A stretch of 64,000 nt of DNA, taken from positions 86,917 through 150,916 of the forward strand of contig NZ_FNET01000017.1 of NCBI RefSeq assembly GCF_900100275.1, given 5' to 3'. A program made the translations under genes and the position numbers. Position 1 is the first letter of the stretch. Each line of letters begins with the position of its first letter. Shown piece after piece: positions 51,175 through 59,297 of this stretch. The DNA comes from Lentzea albidocapillata subsp. violacea. Its GTDB lineage: Bacteria; Actinomycetota; Actinomycetes; Mycobacteriales; Pseudonocardiaceae. The notes below the pieces were generated by a model, which saw nothing but the letters and a program-made list of their open reading frames with translations, made no database searches and was not told the origin of the DNA.

Positions 51175-52539
51175 TCAGATGGTGAGGAAGGTCTTCAGCT
51201 CGTGGACGAGCTTGCGGATGTGGCCGGAGATCACCGGCGTGCCCAGGTCCTTGAACCGCTCGCGGAACCACGGGTTCACGCTGCCGCGGCCGGAGCTCGT
51301 CACCGAGCCGACCGGGATGAACTTGGCCCCGGAGCGGTGGATCGCCGCCATCGAGTCGTAGAGCTGCTCGCAGTGGCTCTCGTAGAAGTCGGAGATCCAC
51401 ACCACCACGGTGTTGCGCGGCTCGGCGATCTTCGGCTGGGTCAGCGCCATCGCCACCGTGCCGTCGGTACCGCCACCGAGTTGGGTGCGCAGCAAGGTCT
51501 CGAACGGGTCCGCGACCCACGGGGTCAGGTCCAGCGCCCTGGTGTCGTAGGCGATCAGGTGCACGTCCACCTTGGGCAGCCCGGCGAAGATCGAGGCCAG
51601 GATGGTGCAGTTGACCATCGAGTCGACCATGGAGCCGGACTGGTCCACCACCGCGATCAACCGCTGCGGTGTGGTCTTGCGGGCGGTGTGCCGGTAGTAG
51701 AGGCGGTCGACGTAGAGCCGTTCCTCCTCCGGGCTCCAGTTCGTCAGGTTCTTCCAGATCGTGCGGTCGAGGTCGAGGTTGCGGAACACCCGCTTCGGCG
51801 GCACCGACCGGTCCAGCGCGCCGGCCGAGGCCTTCTCCACCTGCGTGCGCAGCACCTCGGCCACCTCATCCACGAAGCGGCGGATCAGCGACTTGGCGTT
51901 GGCCAGCGCCACCCCGGAGAGGTTGTCCTTGTCCCGCAACAGCTGCTCGATCAGCGACATGCTCGGCGTGAGCTGGGCGGCGAGCGCCGGGTCCGCGAGC
52001 ACCTCGCGCAGGTGCATGCGCTTGACCAGATCCGCTTCCAGGGCCCCGAGTTCAGGACCGATCCGCGGGATCAGGTTGCTCAGGTCCGGCGTGCCGGAGC
52101 CCGTCCCGGTGCCGGTCTGGCCGGCCTGCCGGCCACCACCACGCAGTTGCCCCGGCCGGCAGCCCAGCGCACGTTCCAGCCAGCCCGCGTCGGCCTGCCA
52201 CCGGGACAGCTGCCCGGCGGTGACGGTGCCGGACCCGGTGGCGAAGACGTTCAGCAGCACCTTCGACACCAGCGCGGCCCGCCGCACCTCGGCCGCCTTG
52301 TCCCGTTCGTCCCCAGTCTCGGGAACCATCACGCCGTCGAACTCGGCGGCGAGCCCAGGGTGGCGCTGCACGATCGAATCGACACCGGCCTGCGGGTCCA
52401 GCAGTGCGGGCGGCAAGCCGATGTCCTGCAGCACGGCCAAGCTCGCCGACTCCAAAGTGGACTGTTCCTCGTGGTCGAACAGCCGGGACAGCAACCGCCA
52501 GTAGAGGACCTGCCGGCGGTTCTCCTGTGCGTCGGTCAT
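51175..52539 (-). CDS. vWA-domain protein (YehP-like)
   Basis: 454 residues; ATG at 52537-52539 overlaps the upstream stop (ATGA). The N-terminal ~250 residues are helical; the vWA domain lies at ~275-450 with MIDAS 'LIAVVDQSGSMVDSMVN', 'TQLGGGTDGTVAMALT' and 'VVWISDFYESH'. No signal peptide, so it is cytosolic. vWA-MoxR pairs work as metal-dependent adaptor and remodelling ATPase. It is tightly coupled to the preceding gene. Confidence 0.9.
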   Translation of the reverse strand: MTDAQENRRQVLYWRLLSRLFDHEEQSTLESASLAVLQDIGLPPALLDPQAGVDSIVQRHPGLAAEFDGVMVPETGDERDKAAEVRRAALVSKVLLNVFATGSGTVTAGQLSRWQADAGWLERALGCRPGQLRGGGRQAGQTGTGTGSGTPDLSNLIPRIGPELGALEADLVKRMHLREVLADPALAAQLTPSMSLIEQLLRDKDNLSGVALANAKSLIRRFVDEVAEVLRTQVEKASAGALDRSVPPKRVFRNLDLDRTIWKNLTNWSPEEERLYVDRLYYRHTARKTTPQRLIAVVDQSGSMVDSMVNCTILASIFAGLPKVDVHLIAYDTRALDLTPWVADPFETLLRTQLGGGTDGTVAMALTQPKIAEPRNTVVVWISDFYESHCEQLYDSMAAIHRSGAKFIPVGSVTSSGRGSVNPWFRERFKDLGTPVISGHIRKLVHELKTFLTI

Positions 52540-53918
52540 CTGCGCAACAACCTTCCGGCACGCTCGCGCAGCACCGTCGCGGCGTCGGTCGCGGCCTTCT
52601 CCGCCTTGACACCCGCCTTGTCCACCGCGCCACCGGCCCACGCACCGGCGTGCAGGGCCACGACCTTCTTGCGCGCGGTGGTCTCGACGGCGAGCGGCTG
52701 AACCCGGAACATGCCCGCCTCCCAGCGCAACAGGCCGATGCACGCGTTCGACGTCGCCACCGCTTCCGGCGTGAGCGGCCCGGCGGCCGGCACCCGGTCG
52801 GTGTCCACGGCGACAGGCTGCCCGGCGAGGGAGAAGGTCAGCGTCTCCCCCGGCTGCTCGGCGCTGTGGCCCTCCAGGAACACGGGCACGGCGATGCGCG
52901 CCGGGTGCCGGTCCAGCGGCGCCGTCGGCAGAGCGCTCGCGGCCGGCAGGACGACCCGCGCGGTGACGAACGGATCGGCCGGCTCACCGAGCCTCGCGTG
53001 CTCGTCGCGCCACACCAGGTCACCCTCGCCGGTGATCGGCATGTCGGTGAGGTCCATGGACCTGCCCTCGCTGACGGCCGTCAGCAACGACAGGTGCGGC
53101 CGCAGCAACTGCCAGATCCCGGCACCGATGATCGTGTCCGGCTTCGGCGCGGACACGCTGGCGCGCACCAGGAAGGGCGTGCCGCCAACCGGCTCGAACA
53201 CCGCGTGCACCTGGGCCTGCGCGGCGGTCGCGTGCTCGTGCAGGTCCACTCCCAGCGGCAGCAGCCGCCCGGTCACCGTGCTCGCAGGAGCCTCCGTCGC
53301 ACCGGGCAACGTCAGCAGCATCGCGCGTGACCACAGATCTCCCCAGCGGCGCAACGGAATCCGCTCCAGGGCGGACCCGGGGCACGAGGCGGCCAACTCG
53401 GCCGCGAACCCGTCCAGCAGCGCGGCCAGCCTGCGCAGCCGAGGTTCGGGCAGCAGCGCGGAGATCACCGGTTCGGCACCGGAGACCAGGTCGTGGTCGA
53501 TGCCCTGCCAGCCGGCTCGAGCCAGGTCGGCCAGCCAGGACCGAGCCGCCAGCACCAGGTTCTCGGCCTGACCCCCGCCCGGCACCGGCACGCTCGAGCC
53601 GCCCTGAGCCCGTCCGGTAGCCTGCTCGACCCGCACCATCAGCGCGTCGTGCACCGACCCGAGCAGCGCGGTCCGAGCCGCCGCAAGGGAAAGGAAGTGT
53701 TCCTCGCCCGCAGCGCCGGCCGCCGCCTTCTCCACGGCCTCCGCAACCCTGGCACTCAGCGGGGACCCAGTCACCGCGTCGGCCAACGCGGCCAGCCCGG
53801 CGACCTGGGCAGGCTGCGGCCGCAACAGCCCGGCGGCCAGCGCCTGATCAACGCCGGCGACGGCCACCAGCACCTCGTCAAGCCCGTCGACGGGATCTGC
53901 CAGCAGATCGGCGCGCAT
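52536..53918 (-). CDS. Unknown protein of the MoxR/vWA/SWIM operon
   Basis: 460 residues; its ATG (53916-53918) shares one base with the preceding TGA (TGATG). Ala/Leu-rich helical N-terminal half, beta-containing C-terminal half ('ARIAVPVFLEGHSAEQPGE'), and an Ala/Lys-rich helical tail ('KAGVKAEKAATDAATVLRER'). No catalytic motif or membrane segment is seen. It belongs with the SWIM protein by coupling and may replace the C-terminal part of longer SWIM proteins such as YehQ. Confidence 0.72.
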   Translation of the reverse strand: MRADLLADPVDGLDEVLVAVAGVDQALAAGLLRPQPAQVAGLAALADAVTGSPLSARVAEAVEKAAAGAAGEEHFLSLAAARTALLGSVHDALMVRVEQATGRAQGGSSVPVPGGGQAENLVLAARSWLADLARAGWQGIDHDLVSGAEPVISALLPEPRLRRLAALLDGFAAELAASCPGSALERIPLRRWGDLWSRAMLLTLPGATEAPASTVTGRLLPLGVDLHEHATAAQAQVHAVFEPVGGTPFLVRASVSAPKPDTIIGAGIWQLLRPHLSLLTAVSEGRSMDLTDMPITGEGDLVWRDEHARLGEPADPFVTARVVLPAASALPTAPLDRHPARIAVPVFLEGHSAEQPGETLTFSLAGQPVAVDTDRVPAAGPLTPEAVATSNACIGLLRWEAGMFRVQPLAVETTARKKVVALHAGAWAGGAVDKAGVKAEKAATDAATVLRERAGRLLRR

Positions 53919-54415
53919 CACACCACCACCCTGGTCGGCGGGAACCACTGCATCTCCGGCAGCGGGTCAGTCGTCGCGGGAAGCTCCACATAGGCCAGAT
54001 GACGCAGAAAGCGACTGAACACCTGTGCCGCGGCGGCACTGTCCGCCTGCGACGGCCGCGCGCCCATCATGAGCGCGTAGATGGCCTGCGCGTCCATGTC
54101 CGCGGCGTCCACTCGCAGGTACCGCGCCACCCGTTCCACCCCGTACTGCAGCACCGCCTCCGTGATGAGGGCGAAGATGTGGTTGCAGAACGACCCCCGC
54201 GCACCACCACACGGCCGGTTGTTGTTGGTGCTGCAGGCAAACTCGTAACTGCCCGCGGCGACCGAAGAGACATACACCCGCTCGATGTCCGACCCACTGG
54301 ACACCACCCCCTGCAACCGCCCGTCAGCCAACTCGACGAACGGCACCTTGGCGAGCTTGCGCGGGCGTGCGGGTGGCAACACCCGCGCCGTGCTCGCACT
54401 TTCCCAGTCTGACAA
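53918..54415 (-). CDS. Short SWIM-type zinc-finger protein
   Basis: 165 residues from an ATG at 54415. A Cys/His motif C-x8-C-x7-CNHI ('CSTNNNRPCGGARGSFCNHI') matches the SWIM zinc finger pattern (CxC..CxH) only approximately. The flanks are helical. SWIM domains bind nucleic acid or protein. It is the first gene of the five-gene operon SWIM, unknown, vWA, MoxR, DUF5682. Confidence 0.72.
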   Translation of the reverse strand: MSDWESASTARVLPPARPRKLAKVPFVELADGRLQGVVSSGSDIERVYVSSVAAGSYEFACSTNNNRPCGGARGSFCNHIFALITEAVLQYGVERVARYLRVDAADMDAQAIYALMMGARPSQADSAAAAQVFSRFLRHLAYVELPATTDPLPEMQWFPPTRVVV

Positions 54416-54689
54416 CGATCCCTCTCCCTGCCCCCGAGCGAGTCGATCCGCCGGTCCGGCGGCGCAGGAGAGACGTTAGCGCCGAGCACCGACAATTTTC
54501 GGCGGCCAGCGCCGGCCGGCCGAAACCCGCAGGTCGACGAGGCGGCGTCACCGCGGGCACTCGCTGGCTGCACCCGAAGGGCGCAATGACCTTGCGCCAT
54601 CTCGCTTGGAGTCATTCCAAGCAGTAAGACGAGCAGCGAAGGATGCTCGATGCGCCCAAGCTGAAGGAACACGCTGAGCTCGCATCTCA
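54416..54689. other. Intergenic region upstream of the SWIM operon
   Basis: No gene is supported. It should contain the promoter of the SWIM/vWA/MoxR operon. GC-rich short palindromes such as CGGCCAGCGCCGGCCGGCCG occur near 54500-54525; nothing else is recognised. Confidence 0.4.
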
Positions 54690-55138
54690 GCAAGGCCGAC
54701 GCGCAGTTCCGGGTGTGGATGCACGAAAATCTCAGACGAGTGGTGGGCCGAACTACGCAGAACGAGCGAGTCGACCACGTCAACGCCGACCAAGCCTAGG
54801 TCACCGGCCGGATACAGCAGCAGTTCGGGAACTGGGTGAACCCCGTTGTGCGCGAATGGGAAACGGTGCACGGCGATCTGCACTGGGCGAACCTGATGGG
54901 CCCGAAGTTCGGTCTGCTGGACAGGGAATCGTGGGGCCGCGGTCCAGCAGGAACGGACGCGGCCACCCTGCTCAACTACAGCCTTCTCGTACCGCAGACC
55001 GTTGAGCGAGTGCGCGACACGACCGACGCCGGACTGCCCGCCCAGTTCTACGTGGCCGCCCGGCTGCTGCACCGCGCAGACAGGGGCGATCACCCGGATC
55101 TCGTCGCGCCGCTCAGAAGGCACGCCGACAGCTGGTGA
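54690..55138 (+). pseudogene. Relic of an aminoglycoside phosphotransferase/kinase-like gene
   Basis: One frame reads 'SKADAQFRVWMHENLRRVVG', then a TAG at 54797-54799, then on to 'WETVHGDLHWANLMGPKFGL' and 'LLDRESWGRGPAGTDAATLL', ending at 55136-55138. 'HGDLHWANL' is the catalytic Brenner-type loop (HGDxxxxN) and 'LLDRESWG' corresponds to the metal Asp (usually DWE). The N-terminal lobe with the ATP-binding Lys is missing, and the amber codon breaks what is left. A downstream GTG at 54836 could yield a 100-residue fragment, probably without function. Confidence 0.65.
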
Positions 55139-55155
55139 CGACTTCGTTCGGCAAC

Positions 55156-55207
55156 CCGGAAGGGGAGTCTTCGCATCGCCGAAGCGCCGCGAAGATTCCC
55201 CTTCCGG
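55156..55207. terminator. Strong terminator between kinase relic and subtilase
   Basis: A 19-base arm at 55156-55174 pairs with 55189-55207 with a single wobble position; it contains GGAAGGGGA against TTCCCCTTCC. It lies just past the stop of the subtilase. Confidence 0.85.
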
Positions 55208-55213
55208 ATCAGA

Positions 55214-56413
55214 TCAGGCGCTCGGAGCCAGGTACAACAAACGGTTCGGTGAGCCCGACCCGGCACCGGTGACCTTGCCCGTGGTCGCGCCCGAGGTCAG
55301 CGCGCTCGACACCTGGGCGGGCGTTGCCGACCGGTTGTTCTGCAGGTACCGGGCAACCACGCCCGCCACGTGCGGGGCCGCCATCGACGTGCCGCTGATG
55401 GTGCTCGTCGCGGTGTCGCTGGTGCTCCAGGCCGACGTGATCGAGGAACCGGGTGCGAAGATGTCCAGCACCGAACCGTAGTTCGAGTAGCTGGCACGCG
55501 CGTCGGTGCTGGTCGTAGCGCCCACCGTGATCGCGGCGGCGACACGGGCCGGGGAGTAACTCGACGCGTTGGCGTTGCTGTTGCCGGCGGCGACCGCGTA
55601 GGTCACGCCGGCGGCGATCGAGCGGTTCACGGCGGCGTCGATGGTGCTCGACGCGCCGCCGCCCAGGCTCATGTTCGCCACCGCGGGCTTGATCGCGTTC
55701 GCGGTCACCCAGTCGATGCCCGCGACGACACCGGCGGTCGTGCCGCTGCCGTCGTCGTCGAGCACGCGAACCCCGTACACGGTGGCCGCCTTCGCGACAC
55801 CGTAGGTGCTGCCGGCGATGGTGCCCGCCACGTGGGTGCCGTGACCGTTGCCGTCCTGCGCGACCGCGTCACCGTCAACGAAGTCGTAGCCGTTCCTCGC
55901 CCTGCCACCGAAGGTGGAATGGCTGATCCGCACGCCGGTGTCGATCACGTACACGTTCACGCCGCTGCCGGTCGAGGTGTAGTTGTAGGAACCGCTCAGC
56001 GGACGCGACGCCTGGTCGATCCGGTCCAGCCCCCACGACGGCGGGTTGCTCTGGGTGGTGCCGGCGCGGAAGACCTGGTCCTGCTCGACGTACTCGACCG
56101 CGGGGTCGGCGGCGAGGCGCTTGGCCTGCCGCTCGGACAGCTTCACCGTGAAACCGCGCAGTGCGGTGCCGAACACGCGGTCGACGCCACCGCCGTTGCG
56201 GGCCGCCACGGCGTTCGCGGTGGCTTCGGTGGCCGACACCGATGCCGGCGTGTCCTTCAGCTTCACGACGTAGCTGCCCGGCACCTTTTCGGCGGCGTCG
56301 GCGGAACGGATTTCGCCTTCCGCGGCCTGAGCGGGCACGGTCAGCAGGGAAACAGCGACGGTGCTCACAATTCCGACTCCGACCAGGAACCGGACGTTTC
56401 GTGACTGTTGCAT
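55214..56413 (-). CDS. Secreted S8 family serine peptidase (subtilase)
   Basis: 399 residues from an ATG at 56411-56413 ('MQQSRNVRFLVGVGIVSTVA'). Signal peptide of ~31 residues, then an I9 inhibitor propeptide ('GSYVVKLKDTPASVSA' to 'VEYVEQDQVFRA') and a proteinase K-like catalytic domain. The triad is Asp in 'VYVIDTGVRISHSTF', His in 'GNGHGTHVAGTIAG' and Ser in 'GTSMAAPHVAGVVARY'. It is an extracellular endopeptidase of normal length without a C-terminal binding domain. Monocistronic, with a strong terminator. Confidence 0.95.
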   Translation of the reverse strand: MQQSRNVRFLVGVGIVSTVAVSLLTVPAQAAEGEIRSADAAEKVPGSYVVKLKDTPASVSATEATANAVAARNGGGVDRVFGTALRGFTVKLSERQAKRLAADPAVEYVEQDQVFRAGTTQSNPPSWGLDRIDQASRPLSGSYNYTSTGSGVNVYVIDTGVRISHSTFGGRARNGYDFVDGDAVAQDGNGHGTHVAGTIAGSTYGVAKAATVYGVRVLDDDGSGTTAGVVAGIDWVTANAIKPAVANMSLGGGASSTIDAAVNRSIAAGVTYAVAAGNSNANASSYSPARVAAAITVGATTSTDARASYSNYGSVLDIFAPGSSITSAWSTSDTATSTISGTSMAAPHVAGVVARYLQNNRSATPAQVSSALTSGATTGKVTGAGSGSPNRLLYLAPSA

Positions 56414-57027
56414 CAGGGTTTTCCATTCTCGGACAGTGACGAATGGCGCGCCCACGCAGGTCTGCAGGGGCGGGACGCGTACCCGTCACTTGTTCGGCTT
56501 CACTCAGGACAACAGCGCCCTCAACTCGTTCGCAGAGCGTAAGTATTCGAGCCGCTCGATGGAAAGCCATGGAAATTGCCAGTTTTGACGAGTGTCAAAA
56601 CAACATTCCTGTGCGTTTTCTGTGAGCAAACTGTGAGCGGCTTACCCAGCGGAAACATTGCGGAAATCGGACTGATACAGAAAGCACTCCGGTGACCGTG
56701 TACGTGACGGGACTGGCGGTCACGCGGCCGTCGTGCCCGAACCACCGGTGCCACGGAGCCCACGGCAGCGTCGACGAAGAGACCAGCTCGGGCTGCGTGG
56801 GCCTGCGGACCGCGGGCCGTAACGGACCGCAAGAAACTGCGATATGAGCACTACCAGAACACCCGAAAAATACGGAACCAAGCGAACCCGAAATACCAGA
56901 GGATTCCACACTCAGAGGAGCATTAGGGCCTGCCGGACGCCGATCAGCCAGGCTTTCCATTGGCGCCGCAAGGATCGATACGCTACGGACGATCAACTCT
57001 CGTGGCCAGCTCAGGAAAGGAGCTGAC
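56414..57027. promoter_or_regulatory. 614-bp divergent region with dyad operator and 11-bp-spaced direct repeats
   Basis: GTTTTGAC-GAGT-GTCAAAAC at 56582-56601 is a perfect dyad. Directly beyond it CTGTGAGC occurs twice (56620-56627, 56631-56638) with an 11-base period. These lie 170-225 bases upstream of the subtilase start. No gene is convincing here; a 60-codon frame at 56844-57026 has no ribosome site of note. AAAGGAG before 57028 serves the hydrolase. Confidence 0.5.
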
Positions 57028-57939
57028 GTGGACTACTGTCCATTTGACATCGTCTCACGCGAAGACACCTTCGGACTGGAAGCCCGCAGCGTCCCCACCC
57101 ACTATGGATCCATCAGAGCCAGGGTGAGCAAGACCCAGAATTCGGATTCGGCCACCCTCTACATTCACGGGGTGGGCGCCGACTGGACCACCTGGACACC
57201 CATGATCAGGGCCGAGGCCGCCTGCGGCTTCCGCACGCACGATCAAATATTCATCAATATGCCGGGATTCGGCGATTCCGACAACCGTCTCGACAAGCTC
57301 GACATAGCCGACGTCGGCGACACCATTCTTTCGGTAGTGGCAACGCTCGGCTATTCGAGCGTCAGAGTCGTCGGCCACTCGATGGGCGGTTTCCTGACTC
57401 TCGACATGGCGAGCCGGCGGTCTGACCGCATCACCTCGATTCACCTTATCGCGGGCCCCTACTTCTCAATTTTGACCAGCATCCAACATCCGCTCCTCAG
57501 CTTCGGACACGATCCGATTGTCGCGGCGACTTTCGGCGCCCAGTATCTGCTCGCCCGAGCCGGCAGGCTGCAGACCAGTTTGCTCGCGCTCAGCTACCGC
57601 ATTGGGTTTGCACGTGCACTCCTGGCCCCTTTCGTCACCCACCCCTCAGCCTTGAGGGACTCCATAGTAAAGAACCTCTGCCAGCAGAGTAACCCTCGCG
57701 GCTTGATCCTTACCGCCGCAAATGGCGATGGATACGAAGCCGACGAGCAGTGGTCAAAGATATCCTGCCCGATATGGGCCGTTTTTGCCGATAAAGACAA
57801 CCTTGTTCCACAGAAGGATATGAAGAGATTTCTAAGATGCCAACCCGGTGCGCACTGCACCACAGTGGAGGACGCAGGACATCTGTTGCATCTGGAGCGT
57901 CCGGTACCCGTACTGAAGTCACTTGGCCTTTGGACGTAA
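57028..57939 (+). CDS. Alpha/beta hydrolase
   Basis: 303 residues from a GTG at 57028 with AAAGGAG five bases upstream. The nucleophile elbow is 'VVGHSMGGFLTLDMA', the oxyanion strand 'ATLYIHGVGADWTTW', the acid is likely Asp in 'VFADKDNLVPQ' and the His in 'VEDAGHLLHLERP'. A hydrolase of ester/epoxide/lactone type; substrate unknown. Base composition is visibly less GC-rich than in the flanks and codon use includes more A/T-ending codons, suggesting acquisition. First of three co-oriented genes with a membrane protein and a CFA synthase-like gene. Confidence 0.85.
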   Translation: MDYCPFDIVSREDTFGLEARSVPTHYGSIRARVSKTQNSDSATLYIHGVGADWTTWTPMIRAEAACGFRTHDQIFINMPGFGDSDNRLDKLDIADVGDTILSVVATLGYSSVRVVGHSMGGFLTLDMASRRSDRITSIHLIAGPYFSILTSIQHPLLSFGHDPIVAATFGAQYLLARAGRLQTSLLALSYRIGFARALLAPFVTHPSALRDSIVKNLCQQSNPRGLILTAANGDGYEADEQWSKISCPIWAVFADKDNLVPQKDMKRFLRCQPGAHCTTVEDAGHLLHLERPVPVLKSLGLWT

Positions 57940-57975
57940 GAGCACATCGAGATATCAGAGACACCGGGACGCCTC

Positions 57976-59271
57976 ATGGAATCCGAGCAGGTGCAGGACA
58001 AGATTGAAGTTCAGCCTTCAGCGGAAGGCAAGGTTCCAGATGCACGACACACATCCATCACAGGTGCCATGTCCAGATCCTGGGCATCCTTTCGGCGCGG
58101 CCTGAGCCTGACAGTCGAGTTCGCGAGACGGTTGGACCCCCTCTCGGCGACCGGCAACGTAAGTGGCAAGCGGGAAATTTTTCTACTTTTCTTCATACCG
58201 GTACTCTGCTTCTGCGGCGTACTCACCGCAGCGTGGCTCGCCGGCGTGGCCTACGCTCCAGGCTGTAACAGCGCAAGCAACTTCATCGCAAACTTGTTCT
58301 TTCAACCGACTCGGGATTCCACCTGCCGGTTTGTTCCTTTCCTGTCGGACGTACCGATGATCATCCTGTCGATCACGAGCCCGTTTGCGTTTGTTGCCTA
58401 TCGACTTCTCAGACGAAGACTCGCCTCACTGTTCAACGCCCTGAAGTCGACCGGACTTTTGCTCAACTCGCACGAGTCGACATCCAAGATCTCTGGTGGT
58501 ATCGAACGACTCGAGCGGGTCGTCGACCTGTCCCCCGTCCGGTGGATCGGCATCTTCAGTGCCTCGGTCGCAATGACGACGTGGCTCTATTGGAGGAACC
58601 TCCGCGAGGGCGACCTGTTCAATACGCTGGCGACCACCGCCGCCGACGGATCGACCAACACGGCGCAGCTACGCGACTCCTGGTGGGCGAACTACCACCA
58701 TCACCCGCTGTTGGCGGCTCTCTGCGTCTTCATTGGCTCGATCGGTGTGATGTACGCCTTACGAGCCGGTTGGCTGTACCTGCGACTCGGCTTCGTACTG
58801 TGGGCGACTCGAAAAACCACACCGGAGGATCTTCCGATTCACTACGTCCCTCGATGGCAGGACAAGAGCTACGGCTGGAGTCCCGTCACCGGCGTACTGA
58901 TGTTGGTCTACGTTTCCACCATCAACTTCGGAATATCCATGGTTTCGGTCTTTGACATGCTGCGGAACGAAAAATGGACGCTGGCCGTTGCCGGAGCCTT
59001 CACCTTGCTGGGAATCGTGTCGAACCTGACGATCATCTGGACATCGATCCATCGCATCCTGGCGGCACACAGCGCGGTCGGAGTTCGGCTCCGCAAGGAG
59101 CTGTCGGACCGAACCGCGCCACCTACTCTCACACCAGAGGAAGCGTTCTTCGCACGCCAAGAGCTGGCTACCTGGCGCCGGATTCCGGTAGCGAGCTTCG
59201 TCGGTAGCGCCATCAAGATCCTTCCTGGCCTGTACGCACTCGTCCAGTTCGCTCGAATCTTGTTCACCTAG
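57976..59271 (+). CDS. Multi-pass membrane protein of unknown function
   Basis: 431 residues from an ATG at 57976, 36 bases after the hydrolase stop. About six to seven hydrophobic helices are seen, e.g. 'IFLLFFIPVLCFCGVLTAAW', 'MIILSITSPFAFVAYRL', 'IGIFSASVAMTTWLYW', 'LLAALCVFIGSIGVMYAL' and 'VAGAFTLLGIVSNLTIIW'. No transporter or enzyme motif is recognised. It shares the lower-GC composition of its neighbours. Confidence 0.75.
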   Translation: MESEQVQDKIEVQPSAEGKVPDARHTSITGAMSRSWASFRRGLSLTVEFARRLDPLSATGNVSGKREIFLLFFIPVLCFCGVLTAAWLAGVAYAPGCNSASNFIANLFFQPTRDSTCRFVPFLSDVPMIILSITSPFAFVAYRLLRRRLASLFNALKSTGLLLNSHESTSKISGGIERLERVVDLSPVRWIGIFSASVAMTTWLYWRNLREGDLFNTLATTAADGSTNTAQLRDSWWANYHHHPLLAALCVFIGSIGVMYALRAGWLYLRLGFVLWATRKTTPEDLPIHYVPRWQDKSYGWSPVTGVLMLVYVSTINFGISMVSVFDMLRNEKWTLAVAGAFTLLGIVSNLTIIWTSIHRILAAHSAVGVRLRKELSDRTAPPTLTPEEAFFARQELATWRRIPVASFVGSAIKILPGLYALVQFARILFT

Positions 59272-59297
59272 TCAACCGATGCGTGAAAGGACCGCGA

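Noticed and set aside
48207..51185. A 992-codon plus-strand frame
   Set aside because: It runs across three minus-strand genes with clear motifs; no domain is visible in it.
56844..57026. A 60-codon frame just upstream of the alpha/beta hydrolase
   Set aside because: No ribosome site and no recognisable composition; it may only reflect an open stretch in lower-GC DNA.
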